Shown: positions 17,464-26,086 of the stretch, piece after piece
Position numbering within the stretch: position 1 is the first letter of the stretch
Layout: each line of letters opens with the position of its first letter
Source of the DNA: Flavobacteriaceae bacterium
Lineage (GTDB): Bacteria; Bacteroidota; Bacteroidia; Flavobacteriales; Flavobacteriaceae
Length of the DNA: 64,000 nt
Reading direction: 5' to 3'
Assembly: GCA_030148025.1 (NCBI GenBank)
Contig: JASBUG010000029.1
Location: 168,665-232,664 of the forward strand
Position numbers and translations under genes: made by a program
Notes under the pieces: generated by a model
Database searches by the model: none
What the model was told of the DNA's origin: nothing
The model's input: the letters and a program-made list of their open reading frames with translations, nothing else

Positions 17464-18177
17464 ATGTTTTTACATAAGCACCCATATCCGCCTTTTATTC
17501 AGGAAGATACTACTAAGTTAATAGTTGGTACATTACCGCCACCTCGCTTTAGTACAGGTGAATTATTGGAGAAAGATGTTGACTTTTGTTACGGAAGTTA
17601 CTATAATTCGTTATGGTTGAAAATTGACAAAATTCATAATCTGAATTTACGTTTTGATAATTCAGAAGAAGCGGTGCAACAACGAAAGGAGTTTTTAATT
17701 AAACATAAAATAGGTGTTTGTGATATAGTTGAAAGTGCAGAACGTGAAAAAATTGATGCATCTGATTTAGGTATGAAGAACATTAAGCTGCGAGATGTTG
17801 TTGGGTATTTAAAGCAATATCCTAATATAAATACCTTACTATTTACCGGTGGTAATAGTAAAAATGGTCCAGAGTATTTTTTTAGAAAACACTTAAAAGC
17901 TTATGGGTTAAAATTAGAAGTTGTTTCCAGTGAAGTGCCACGAATACATCGGTTTGTCATGTCGAATGAATATGAGACATCTCATAATGCGATGTCTCAA
18001 TCGCAAAGCTCCTTTCGAAATGACAAAAGAATCATCAAAACAGTGTCTTTAACCTCTGGATCTGGAGCGGCAAATATCTCGATTAGTAGATTACCATTAT
18101 ACAAGCAAATGAAAGCTAAAGATGCTAACTTTAATACGTTTGATTTTAGAGTGATGCAATACCAAGAGTTTTTTTAG
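17464..18177 (+). CDS. Uracil-DNA-glycosylase-family protein carrying an in-frame repeat insertion
   Basis: The 237-residue protein shows the UDG-fold start LIVGTLPPPRF and the C-terminal segment TVSLTSGSGAANISISRLP, as in SMUG/MUG-like glycosylases that remove damaged bases. Residues 165-187 are encoded by a 69-bp palindromic repeat (17956-18024) that interrupts the expected junction between IHRF and RIIKTVSLTS. It adds exactly 23 codons and keeps the frame open. The start lies beside the divergent THX gene and the stop overlaps the permease gene by 4 bp. Whether the enlarged loop is tolerated is unknown. Confidence 0.8.
   Translation: MFLHKHPYPPFIQEDTTKLIVGTLPPPRFSTGELLEKDVDFCYGSYYNSLWLKIDKIHNLNLRFDNSEEAVQQRKEFLIKHKIGVCDIVESAEREKIDASDLGMKNIKLRDVVGYLKQYPNINTLLFTGGNSKNGPEYFFRKHLKAYGLKLEVVSSEVPRIHRFVMSNEYETSHNAMSQSQSSFRNDKRIIKTVSLTSGSGAANISISRLPLYKQMKAKDANFNTFDFRVMQYQEFF
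17956..18024 (+). repeat. Palindromic dispersed repeat inside a coding sequence
   Basis: This 69-bp element runs from GTCATGTCGA to TTTCGAAATGAC. Its core is GAGACATCTCAT A ATGCGATGTCTC with one stem mismatch. It matches the inverse complement of 10618-10694 over its length, apart from a few bases missing on one flank. Its length is a multiple of three and it adds no stop codon to the glycosylase frame. Confidence 0.88.
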
Positions 18178-19166
18178 AGTATGATATTAAATACATACCC
18201 CGAAATAATAATACACACAGTCACAACACCAAAAAAAATTGCAATTAGCTTTAGTGTCATTACCTTTTTAAGAAGCATGGCTTCTGGAAGTGATAAGCCT
18301 ACAACTCCCATCATAAACGCAATTGCTGTTCCTAATGGAATGCCTTTATCAACCAATACCTGAACAATTGGTAACACACCAGAGGCATTGGTATACATAG
18401 GTACTGCAAATATTGTAGCAATTGGAACGGCAAACAAATTATCTTTACTCATATATGTTTCAAAAAAACCTTCAGGGATATAACCATGCATAATACCACC
18501 AATAGCGATACCAACTATTACATAAGGTGTTACTCCTTTTAGAATTTTAACTACATCATTCCAAATAATAGCTAAGCGTTGTTTTAATGATTGCTTTTTA
18601 TTTATAAATTGATGCTGCTCTTTTTCGGCATTAGCCAGTATTTTTTTAACCCAGGGTGTTAGAAAACGTTCCAAGTTTAATTTTTGCAAAATGATCCCCG
18701 AAAAAGTTCCTAAAAGAATACCACTAATAACATAAATGATAGTCGTTTTTAGGCCAAATAAGCCTATAAACAGCCCTATAGCTACCTCATTGACTAAAGG
18801 CGAAGTAATTAAAAAGGAGAATGTCACCCCTAACGGGATACCACCTCTAACAAAACCTATAAATAAAGGAACAGATGAACAAGAACAAAAAGGTGTTACA
18901 ACTCCAAATAAACTTGCCATTAAATATTCTAACCCATATAGTTTTTTTCGTGTTAGATAGCTTTTTACCTTGTCTACTGGGAAATAGCTGTTTACTATTC
19001 CCATAAGGAAAATAACAACAAATAAGAGTATTAATATCTTTATAGCATCGTAAATAAAGAAATTTAATGCTTCTCCAAAATGACTGTTAGTGTTTATATT
19101 AAATACACTATATACTAACCAATCTGCAAAGTTTTGCAACCAATCAAACATAATAGTTAACAGCAA
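18174..19166 (-). CDS. Permease of the YraQ/ArsP (DUF318) family
   Basis: The 330-residue inner-membrane protein has about eight hydrophobic segments in two halves. The conserved motif TPFCSCSSVPLFIGFVRGG follows the second helix, and VVGLSLPEAMLLKKV occurs in the second half. Relatives export trivalent organoarsenicals (ArsP), but many have unknown substrates. Its start overlaps the thioredoxin-like gene by 10 bp, and the ArsR gene precedes that. Together they suggest metalloid or thiol-reactive stress export. Confidence 0.88.
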   Translation of the reverse strand: MLLTIMFDWLQNFADWLVYSVFNINTNSHFGEALNFFIYDAIKILILLFVVIFLMGIVNSYFPVDKVKSYLTRKKLYGLEYLMASLFGVVTPFCSCSSVPLFIGFVRGGIPLGVTFSFLITSPLVNEVAIGLFIGLFGLKTTIIYVISGILLGTFSGIILQKLNLERFLTPWVKKILANAEKEQHQFINKKQSLKQRLAIIWNDVVKILKGVTPYVIVGIAIGGIMHGYIPEGFFETYMSKDNLFAVPIATIFAVPMYTNASGVLPIVQVLVDKGIPLGTAIAFMMGVVGLSLPEAMLLKKVMTLKLIAIFFGVVTVCIIISGYVFNIIL

Positions 19167-19456
19167 TTATCGGTTGAACAACAATTAGTTTCAGTTTGTG
19201 TTTTCTTGTCATTATTATGAGACGTTATTAAGTCTATTATTTCTTGTTTACTTGGAATACGTCCTTTTGTTTGAACAGTTTCATTAATGACTAGGGCAGG
19301 AGTAGTCATGATATTATACGCCATGATATCCATAATATCTTCCACTTTTTCTATAGTGGCTTCAATAGTATTTTCGTTTACAACACTAGTTACTAGAGTT
19401 GTGAGGGTTTGACATTTAGTACATCCAGTTCCTAAAATTTTTATTGAGATACTCAT
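19157..19456 (-). CDS. Thioredoxin-fold redox-active disulfide protein
   Basis: The 99-residue protein has the active-site motif CTKC (Cys12, Cys15) right after the first strand, then the cis-Pro segment MTTPALVINE, as in the redox-active disulfide protein 2 family. It ends in a Cys-rich tail (NCCSTDNCC) that could bind soft metals. Such proteins are regularly encoded next to DUF318 permeases. The role is probably thiol-disulfide or metalloid handling, which is inference. Confidence 0.85.
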   Translation of the reverse strand: MSISIKILGTGCTKCQTLTTLVTSVVNENTIEATIEKVEDIMDIMAYNIMTTPALVINETVQTKGRIPSKQEIIDLITSHNNDKKTQTETNCCSTDNCC

Positions 19457-19471
19457 AAGTTATAATTTATT

Positions 19472-19488
19472 GCTTATCGTAGATAAGC
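19472..19488. promoter_or_regulatory. Putative ArsR operator 2
   Basis: A perfect 7-bp inverted repeat GCTTATC-GTA-GATAAGC lies 16 bp before the thioredoxin-like gene. It shares the CTTATCG half-site with the site in front of arsR, so the same regulator may bind both. Confidence 0.6.
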
Positions 19489-19509
19489 GATTTATTTTTT
19501 TAAATTTTT

Positions 19510-19815
19510 TTAATTAAACAAGTCTTTAAAAAGAAGTCTTGCTTTTTCCCAATTTTCCTTATTAATACAATATTTAATTTTTGGTGGTTTTAATTCCCCT
19601 TGAATTAAACCTGCATTCTTTAATTCCTTTAAATGCTGGGAAATTGTAGATTGCGCCAATGGAAAAACATCTACTAAATCGCCAGTAAAGCAACATGTTT
19701 GCTTATCTAAGTGTTTTATTATGGCAATACGTGTAGGATGTGCTAAGGCTTTAGCAAAACGGGCTAAATCTTCAGTTTCTTTTTTGTAGTTATATGGTTC
19801 TAAGGTTCTTTTCAT
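19510..19815 (-). CDS. ArsR/SmtB-family transcriptional regulator
   Basis: The 101-residue winged-helix repressor has the recognition segment [20 protein letters not shown] vicinal Cys pair in [10 protein letters not shown] occupies the position where ArsR proteins bind As(III) or other soft metals. The protein is expected to leave DNA when these thiols are occupied. The promoter -7 box of the gene lies inside a palindrome just upstream, pointing to autoregulation. The thioredoxin-like and permease genes follow. Confidence 0.9.
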   Translation of the reverse strand: MKRTLEPYNYKKETEDLARFAKALAHPTRIAIIKHLDKQTCCFTGDLVDVFPLAQSTISQHLKELKNAGLIQGELKPPKIKYCINKENWEKARLLFKDLFN

Positions 19816-19817
19816 TG

Positions 19818-19839
19818 CTTATCGCAAATTTACGATAAG
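19818..19839 (-). promoter_or_regulatory. Putative ArsR operator 1 overlapping the arsR -7 box
   Basis: The inverted repeat CTTATCG-N8-CGATAAG brackets the sequence TAAATTTG (minus strand, 19825-19832), which matches the flavobacterial -7 box. The start codon is 3 bp downstream. Binding here would block RNA polymerase directly. Confidence 0.7.
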
Positions 19840-19863
19840 ATTTTTGTTTGAGAAAAGAATTAG

Positions 19864-20196
19864 TTAATTTTTTGTCCATACCGAATAGATAATATAAAGT
19901 AACCCTGGTATAGCGAAAGCATTAATTTCTAGACTCGATACTAAATCTGTTCGCATAATATGAAGCCCTACCATGCCTAAAATAGAAATAGTACCTCCAC
20001 GACCTTCCCATTTAAAGGCAATTAATAAACCAATAATAACAAGAACAGGAAAGCAAATGAAGGTGAATATTTCGGTGTTAGATTTAAAACCATTAAGGTC
20101 TCCAACCATACCGAAAATGAGAATAACAATAGCAATAGCTCCAAGAATTCTAGCTAACCATCTTATAATTTTGAGAGATTTTGTTTGCTTTGACAT
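19864..20196 (-). CDS. Small integral membrane protein, unknown function
   Basis: The 110-residue protein has four hydrophobic segments (about 16-33, 42-61, 69-79 and 93-106) with a basic N-terminus. The loop FKWEGRGG lies between helices 2 and 3. I recognise no catalytic motif. It is upstream of arsR on the same strand, separated by the operator region, so it is probably a separate unit. Confidence 0.65.
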   Translation of the reverse strand: MSKQTKSLKIIRWLARILGAIAIVILIFGMVGDLNGFKSNTEIFTFICFPVLVIIGLLIAFKWEGRGGTISILGMVGLHIMRTDLVSSLEINAFAIPGLLYIIYSVWTKN

Positions 20197-20301
20197 TAAT
20201 CGTAACTAAATGATAAGCAGTAAGATACAAAATTATTCTCAATGAAACCTTGGAGTGCTATTACTATATTTGTTATACTTTTTTTATTGTTTTGATTTTA
20301 A

Positions 20302-20496
20302 CTATTTTTTTAAGACATCAGCTTCAGTTTGATCGCTTATACTTCCTCTGCTACCAAATTTGAACCCTTCATTTAGATAGCGAAATTTATAATCAGCTAA
20401 TTGATCTCGAAGCATTTTTACAAGGTGTCTGTTTTTTAATCCTGCTGCCTTAGCTTTACTTATGTCTATCTTATAGAAACCTTCAAGATCTGGGCG
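20302..20496 (-). pseudogene. C-terminal remnant of a second NAD-dependent epimerase (SDR)
   Basis: A 64-codon open stretch, bounded upstream by a stop and lacking a start, encodes a segment beginning RPDLEGFYKIDISKAKAAGL. It aligns with the last 65 residues of the intact SDR at 26.1 kb: FY-ID--KA---GLK-R, then DQ--Y, F-FG--G-IS--TE. Only the C-terminal sixth survives. It therefore appears to be the end of a former paralogue, left after a deletion. Confidence 0.72.
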
Positions 20497-20533
20497 CTAT
20501 AGCGGTAAACTTCTATATGGGATGATGATCTTA

Positions 20534-20634
20534 TTATCTGTTAGGAGTTTCTCTAATATGAACTCCTAAACCCCATTTTCCACCTAGCTTGCCAGCACCA
20601 ATACCTTTAAAATATTCTCCTTCAATGATGAGTT
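20534..20634 (-). pseudogene. Internal remnant of a second serine hydrolase
   Basis: Immediately after the stop codon of the intact serine hydrolase, about 30 codons encode GEYFKGIGAGKLGGKWGLG and VHIRET, then a stop. The intact gene reads GEYFKGIDAGRLGGQWGLG and VHIRKT. The match is clear in DNA and protein, while the flanks do not match, so this is a fragment of a duplicated gene. The SDR remnant lies just beyond it. Confidence 0.8.
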
Positions 20635-21771
20635 TTACTCTTTTAAGGTATCAATAATGGTTTTGCCAATTGATGGCAATTTTCTCATAACTGAGCTTCT
20701 TGCTTTATCAGAAGTGTTGATTTGATAACACATAGAAAACTTATGATCTGGAAAGTAAAACATATTCGTAATGTATCCTGGCATAAAGCCACTATGTCCA
20801 TAAATAGTACCGAATGGAGTTTTTCTAATGTGAACTCCTAAACCCCATTGACCACCTAATCTACCAGCATCAATACCTTTAAAATATTCTCCTAGCAATG
20901 AAGAATCAAACATCTCACCTTCATAAATCTTTTTCCCAAGAACAGCTAAATCATGCGTAGTAATTACAAGGCCTCCTCCAGCCCATTCGAATTGCAAGTT
21001 GTAATTACTCTTTCCGTTTTTGTCAAACTGTAATCCAGGGAAAAATTCATCATCGTCTGCACAATATCCCTGAGCAATATTTTTGTATGATCTTCCCGTT
21101 TGAGGAACTACATTTTTTAAACCAGCTTTATTTAACACTCTTTTTTGCACTTCATCATAGATCGAATTACCAGTAACTTTTTCTATAAGCATACAAAGTA
21201 TTATATAGTTTGTATCTGAATAGGCAAACTCTTCACCAACTTTAAAAAGCGGATCATCATCAAAAACATAGGAAAGCAGTTCTTTAGGTTTCCATACTTT
21301 GTCGACGTCCTTTAAAACATCTGCTTGAAATTGCTCTTTAAAAACATATCTAGGAATCCCTGTTTCGTGCCTCATTAATGATCGTACTGTTAATTGCTTT
21401 GCATTAGGGATTTTACTAAACCAAGGATAGTTGGACATTGTTTTAAAAATAGGCTCGTCTAATTTTAATTTTCCTTCCTCAATTAATTGAAGAGCAACTA
21501 CTGAATAAAATACTTTACCTGTGCTCCCTCCTAACATCTTGGTTACTGGAGACATCTTTATGCCTTTTTCAATGTTAGCAAAACCTCTGGTAAATGTCTC
21601 CACATTGCCATCAGGAAATACAACGGACAAAGACAGTCCTGGAGCCTTAGATTCTTTCCAAATCTCATCAAGTTTTTCATTGACAGCAGTAATAATTTTT
21701 TCATTCTTAGACTGCTGTGCAATACTAAGAATCGTGAATAAAAAGCAAAAAGTAAAAAGTAGTTTTTTCAT
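20635..21771 (-). CDS. Serine hydrolase of the beta-lactamase class C / esterase family, exported
   Basis: The 378-residue protein has a Sec signal peptide ending near ILSIAQQ. The catalytic SxxK is Ser83-Lys86 (GGSTGK), the second motif is Tyr184-Ser-Asp (YSDTNY), and the third is HSG in IYGHSGFMPG near residue 332. This is a penicillin-binding-protein fold; relatives are D-aminopeptidases, esterases or lactamases. The YxD variant is common in non-lactamase members. It is the last gene of the long minus-strand operon and is followed by a fragment of a paralogue. Confidence 0.88.
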   Translation of the reverse strand: MKKLLFTFCFLFTILSIAQQSKNEKIITAVNEKLDEIWKESKAPGLSLSVVFPDGNVETFTRGFANIEKGIKMSPVTKMLGGSTGKVFYSVVALQLIEEGKLKLDEPIFKTMSNYPWFSKIPNAKQLTVRSLMRHETGIPRYVFKEQFQADVLKDVDKVWKPKELLSYVFDDDPLFKVGEEFAYSDTNYIILCMLIEKVTGNSIYDEVQKRVLNKAGLKNVVPQTGRSYKNIAQGYCADDDEFFPGLQFDKNGKSNYNLQFEWAGGGLVITTHDLAVLGKKIYEGEMFDSSLLGEYFKGIDAGRLGGQWGLGVHIRKTPFGTIYGHSGFMPGYITNMFYFPDHKFSMCYQINTSDKARSSVMRKLPSIGKTIIDTLKE

Positions 21772-21838
21772 AAGTTTTAAAACTATTAAATTGTATTCAA
21801 AATAATATTGTAATTGTTAATTTACAGTAAAATTTTTT

Positions 21839-22606
21839 CTAGTACTCTAAGTACCATTCATATTTTATAGTTGGATCATAAATTTTAGGATCAAAATAAT
21901 CTCGATACTTAATGTCTTGATAAAATTCTTCTAATCGTACTTTACCATCAACATAAAAAGTAACTTTTTGCTCAACCCAACCACCTTCTAATCTTTTGAA
22001 ATCATCATAAACAACATCTACCAATTTTCCATTATTAGACGTGTAAATTCTTCTCATGCAATAAAAGTGTTCAGCGTGTAACCAAAATTGGTTATCACTA
22101 TCGCCAACCACAAAAGCTGGCTCTGAATTGAAAGTATCCTTTCTAAAATATTCAGCTTTATAATTGTACTTTTTCAACTTTTCTAAACTCTCTTCTAATG
22201 TCATAAAATATAGTCCTCCTTTAAAAAGTAAATGTACAGCAGGCCTGTCAATAGCTTGACTGAGTGTATCACTTCTAAAATTGTATGTCGAGTCATTTCT
22301 ATATATCACATAATTCTTTGCATCTATATCTCTATCAATTCTAAAATGTAACGGATAACCCACCGATTCATACCACATGGCAGAATCTATCATTTTACCC
22401 GACTCGTCATATCGTAAGGTTAATTGCTTAAAAGTAAAATTCTTAAACCATTTTTTATCGTTCTTTGCCTTCATGACTTCAAACAATGATTTTGTGCTAT
22501 TAATTTCGACTAACTCCTTCTTTTTATCAAATTTACATCCCATAGTATAAATGGAAACCAATAACACAAAACTCAATTTTATAAATCTTACACCTTGTTT
22601 ACTCAT
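21839..22606 (-). CDS. Lipoprotein of unknown function
   Basis: The 255-residue protein has a signal peptide with lipobox YTMGC. The mature part is rich in Tyr, Asp and Lys with alternating hydrophobic residues. Segments such as WVEQKVTFYVDGKVRLEEFY suggest a beta-sheet, LolA/DUF3108-like fold, but the family is not clear to me. It lies 12 bp after the NTF2-like gene within the exported-enzyme operon, so a lipid- or product-binding role is possible. Confidence 0.65.
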   Translation of the reverse strand: MSKQGVRFIKLSFVLLVSIYTMGCKFDKKKELVEINSTKSLFEVMKAKNDKKWFKNFTFKQLTLRYDESGKMIDSAMWYESVGYPLHFRIDRDIDAKNYVIYRNDSTYNFRSDTLSQAIDRPAVHLLFKGGLYFMTLEESLEKLKKYNYKAEYFRKDTFNSEPAFVVGDSDNQFWLHAEHFYCMRRIYTSNNGKLVDVVYDDFKRLEGGWVEQKVTFYVDGKVRLEEFYQDIKYRDYFDPKIYDPTIKYEWYLEY

Positions 22607-22618
22607 CTTTAAAAGATA

Positions 22619-23143
22619 TTAATTTGGTAAATATTTTTTTGGTATTGGATTGTCTTTTGTTTCTTGAGTGAAATAAAGACTCATAATAACCCATCTCTTT
22701 CCATTATACATTAGCTGTACACTATTTATCCCTCTCATGAAGGGTTCCTTGTCAGTTTTAGAATTGAAACATTCATATGTAGTAAACACATGTGCTATTT
22801 GCCCAAATTGTTCGGTTACTCGATGCAGTTCTTTTTCAAAAAAGCCGTTTTCCAACATCCATTTTCCAGAGGTTTTAATATACTCTTCTACGGTTACATG
22901 TTTTGATCCATAGCTTCCGTCCTTTCTTTTTCCTGAAGCAATAAGTTCTGCTTTAGGATGAAACATGTATCTTAAAAAATCCCAATCACGTTCTTCACCT
23001 TTAGCGCCAGAAATAACCTGGTATAAAGATTTTATTGTACTATCTAATGTAGTTAATTTCTCTTGATACTTTTCATTTGTTGTTTGTGAAAAAGAGATGT
23101 AAGGAGTAATGACTACAATAATTACTAATATGGTTTTTCTCAT
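22619..23143 (-). CDS. Exported NTF2-like (SnoaL-type) protein
   Basis: The 174-residue protein has a signal peptide (to about YISFSQ). A cone-shaped NTF2-like domain follows, recognisable from DWDFLRYMFHPKAELIA, the VEEYIKTSG helix, and QLMYNGKRWVIMSLYF at the C-terminus. The fold hosts small ligands or serves as a non-enzymatic subunit. It starts 4 bp after the M1 peptidase stop codon and is surely co-transcribed. No catalytic residues are obvious. Confidence 0.75.
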   Translation of the reverse strand: MRKTILVIIVVITPYISFSQTTNEKYQEKLTTLDSTIKSLYQVISGAKGEERDWDFLRYMFHPKAELIASGKRKDGSYGSKHVTVEEYIKTSGKWMLENGFFEKELHRVTEQFGQIAHVFTTYECFNSKTDKEPFMRGINSVQLMYNGKRWVIMSLYFTQETKDNPIPKKYLPN

Positions 23144-23147
23144 TGTT

Positions 23148-25337
23148 CTAGTCTTTTATTTGTTTTTTGAATTTTTCAAATTTTGATGACTGCTCTTTTC
23201 TAGGAAAGCTATTGTTGTTAATATCTATATCTGCAGTTTCAGCATTTTTATCGAGATTAACTGAAGTCACTTTTTTATCAAAATAGAAAAGTTTGGTAAT
23301 TGTATTTTCATTTTCACGCCAAACTTCAGCTGGGATATAAATATCTTCGTTAGATCCATCCTCAAATTCAAAATTCAATAGTAACGGCATTACTAACCCT
23401 CCTTTATTTGAAAAGGTAATTTCATAAAATTCTTTTAATGTCAAAGTCTCCAGATACCCTTCTTTCATTTTATTTCTAAATTCACCGTAATAAGGTTCAG
23501 GTGAGTTTATAAGTTCAAAATAGGATGCTTGTGCAAATGTGTCTTCTGTTTTTGGAGTACTTGTATTATCACCTATTTTGTAATAGGTAATATCATCAAT
23601 TGAAATATCAACATGGTCATTTGTATAAAACCAACCTTTCCAAAACCAATCTAGATCGATAGCTGAAGCATCTTCCATAGTTCTAAAGAAATCTGCAGGT
23701 TTAGGATGTTTAAAAGCCCAACGTTCGGCATAGGTTTTAAAAGCATAATCAAACAGTTCTGGTCCCATGATGGTTTCTCTAAGAATGTTTAATGCTGTTG
23801 CAGGCTTACCATACATGTTATTTCCTTTTTGTAATACTTGCTCAGGGTTTGTCATTATTGGGCGCATGCCTTCTATGTTTCCTCCCATATAAGGAATCAT
23901 ACTTTTTGCTGGACCACGCCTTGAAGGAAAGTCAATGTATTTTTCCTGTTCAGTTCGGTATTGTAAAAAGGAGTTGAGACCTTCATCCATCCATCCCCAT
24001 TGACGTTCATCACTGTTAATGATCATAGGAAAGAAATTATGTCCAACCTCATGAATTATTACTCCAATCATTCGATATTTCATTCTGTCTGTATAAGAAC
24101 CGTCTGGTTTTGGTCGTCCAAAATTGAAACATATCATTGGGTATTCCATTCCTATATCTGCAGCATGTACAGAGATTGCTACTGGATATGGATAATCAAT
24201 AGTATAATTTGAATATGTGTGTAGAGTGTTTACAACTGCTTTGGTAGATTCTTCTTCCCATAAAGGATTTCCCTCTTTTGGGTAATAAGACATCGCAAGA
24301 ATATCCTTGTCGTTTATTTTTACTGCTTGTGCATCCCAAATAAATTTTCTTGAGGAAGCGAAAGCAAAATCACGAACATTATGTGCTTTAAATTTCCAGG
24401 TGCTTCTCGATTTCTTATTTGATTTCTCACGCTTAATAGCCTCTTCTTGAGTTGCTATTATTACAGTCTTGTCATAAGATTTTTTAGCCTTTTCCAGTAA
24501 TTTTATGTGCTGTTTAGACAAAACATTTGATGCGTTTTGGAGTTCACCAGTTGCGGCAATAATATGATCTGAAGGAACATCGATTTCAACTTCAAAATCA
24601 CCAAAGGTTAAAGCAAACTCGCCATCTCCTAAAAATTGTTTGTTTTGCCAGCCTTCATAATCATCATAAACTGCCAGTCTAGGATAAAACTGTGCAATGG
24701 TGTATACGTAGTTTTCGTCTTCTGGGAAATACTCATAACCACTACGTCCATAGTCTTCCATTCTATCATTAATATTGTACCACCATTTTGTACTAAACTG
24801 AAATGTCTCTCCAGGTTTTAGAGGTTTTGGTAAGTTAACCCGCATCATGGTGTTATTAATAGCATACTCTAGATCATTACCATGTTTGTCCTTTAATTCT
24901 GTTATATGAATACCATTTTCTGTGGTTCTGTCGAACATATAAATAGAGAAAAAACGTGTGTCATGTCTTTTCTGCTTATTTATTTTATAGGTGCTGGTTT
25001 TATCTTCTTCATTTCCTGGTTGCCTAGTGTTTTGATCTAATTGTAACCAAATATACTTTAAGGCTTGTGGTGAGTTGTTGTAATAAGTAACTGTTTCAGA
25101 ACCGCTTATTTTTTGATTGTCATCATCTAAGCTAACTTTTATTTTATAATCAGCTTGCTGTTGCCAATATTTAGGACCAGGGGCTCCATCTGCAGCACGA
25201 TATTCATTAGGCGTAGGTAGTTGTGAACCTAGTTGTTCAAACTTACCTTTCCAATCTTTTTGTTGTGCTATCAATGAGACAGTAATAAATAAAAGCCCTA
25301 TTAATAGATAATTTTGTTTCATGTTGTTCATCTTCAT
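23148..25337 (-). CDS. M1-family metallopeptidase (aminopeptidase-like), exported
   Basis: The 729-residue protein has a signal peptide ending near SLIAQQ. The gluzincin site is complete: HEVGH at 429-433 and the third ligand Glu452 in WGWMDEGL, giving HExxH-x18-E. The N-terminal beta-sandwich with LKYIWLQLDQN and the exopeptidase-like GMEYPMICF precede it. It likely trims peptides in the periplasm. Two in-frame starts (residues 1 and 6) are possible. It is the intact counterpart of the degenerate M1 protein at 32.1 kb. Confidence 0.9.
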   Translation of the reverse strand: MKMNNMKQNYLLIGLLFITVSLIAQQKDWKGKFEQLGSQLPTPNEYRAADGAPGPKYWQQQADYKIKVSLDDDNQKISGSETVTYYNNSPQALKYIWLQLDQNTRQPGNEEDKTSTYKINKQKRHDTRFFSIYMFDRTTENGIHITELKDKHGNDLEYAINNTMMRVNLPKPLKPGETFQFSTKWWYNINDRMEDYGRSGYEYFPEDENYVYTIAQFYPRLAVYDDYEGWQNKQFLGDGEFALTFGDFEVEIDVPSDHIIAATGELQNASNVLSKQHIKLLEKAKKSYDKTVIIATQEEAIKREKSNKKSRSTWKFKAHNVRDFAFASSRKFIWDAQAVKINDKDILAMSYYPKEGNPLWEEESTKAVVNTLHTYSNYTIDYPYPVAISVHAADIGMEYPMICFNFGRPKPDGSYTDRMKYRMIGVIIHEVGHNFFPMIINSDERQWGWMDEGLNSFLQYRTEQEKYIDFPSRRGPAKSMIPYMGGNIEGMRPIMTNPEQVLQKGNNMYGKPATALNILRETIMGPELFDYAFKTYAERWAFKHPKPADFFRTMEDASAIDLDWFWKGWFYTNDHVDISIDDITYYKIGDNTSTPKTEDTFAQASYFELINSPEPYYGEFRNKMKEGYLETLTLKEFYEITFSNKGGLVMPLLLNFEFEDGSNEDIYIPAEVWRENENTITKLFYFDKKVTSVNLDKNAETADIDINNNSFPRKEQSSKFEKFKKQIKD

Positions 25338-25340
25338 ACT

Positions 25341-26072
25341 TTACAATTTTATTTTGTTACTTATATAAGCTTGTGAGACCTCTTTCATTTTTAGCATTTT
25401 TTGATTTTTAACGCCAATCCAAAAGGTGGCTTCATTTCCTTTAGAATATTCAATTTTTACAACCCAGGTATCTGTCTTTTGGCCATCTGGCATAACTATT
25501 TTTTCTTTTCGTAAAACTTTATATTCATAATAAGCTGGTTTCCATGATCCACCAGGATGATAAAATTCAACTACAAAAGTTTTGTTTAGTTTCATTGGGA
25601 GTAATTGGAAAAACTCTATGTCAAGTTCCCAGTTATATGGAAGTTTTTCAACATCAATTGAAAAATCTTTTTTTACATTATCAGCTATAGAATCTGCCCC
25701 TATAATTCTTTTTTCATGAAAGTTATAGGCACTAATTTTTCCTGTACCTTTAATTACTTTGTGATAGATAGGAGCAAAATTACTGGAATTTAGCACTGAA
25801 TAGATTTTCTTATTTCCTTTTCTATTGGCGTTTCTCCAGCTTTGGGTTATGATGATCTTATCATCTTTAATTTTAGTCTTTCGTGTCCATATAGATGAAT
25901 TTACAAGATCACCATTTTGTTTTTCCATCGTCACTAAATAACTCGATTCATGATCTTTAAGATTGTTCATCTTAAGTTTATTAAAACTAATGTCAATTGT
26001 ATCTTTTTTATGCTGTGCTATTGCAGTATGTGTTAATACAAAAAGTATTATTAAAGGACATATGTTTTTCAT
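25341..26072 (-). CDS. Exported protein of unknown function (DUF3108-like)
   Basis: The 243-residue protein has a signal peptide to about THTAIAQ. The mature part contains WELDIEFFQLLPMKLNKTF and a C-terminal TFWIGVKNQKMLKMKEV, resembling DUF3108/LolA-like beta-barrel half-shells, but this is only a weak likeness. It fits between SDR and M1 peptidase genes with gaps of 14 and 3 bp, so it is part of the operon. Confidence 0.62.
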   Translation of the reverse strand: MKNICPLIILFVLTHTAIAQHKKDTIDISFNKLKMNNLKDHESSYLVTMEKQNGDLVNSSIWTRKTKIKDDKIIITQSWRNANRKGNKKIYSVLNSSNFAPIYHKVIKGTGKISAYNFHEKRIIGADSIADNVKKDFSIDVEKLPYNWELDIEFFQLLPMKLNKTFVVEFYHPGGSWKPAYYEYKVLRKEKIVMPDGQKTDTWVVKIEYSKGNEATFWIGVKNQKMLKMKEVSQAYISNKIKL

Positions 26073-26086
26073 TTAAACTCTGTTTA

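Noticed and set aside
17403..17465. Longer THX start
   Set aside because: The extra 21 residues have no family support and overlap the divergent glycosylase start.
17464..18177. Glycosylase gene as a pseudogene because of the inserted repeat
   Set aside because: The insert is 69 bp, keeps the frame and has no stop, so the gene is open from end to end. Activity is untested, but it is not visibly broken.
20265..20272. Perfect TATATTTG -7 box on the plus strand
   Set aside because: No plus-strand gene follows it for several kilobases, so it is probably chance in AT-rich DNA.
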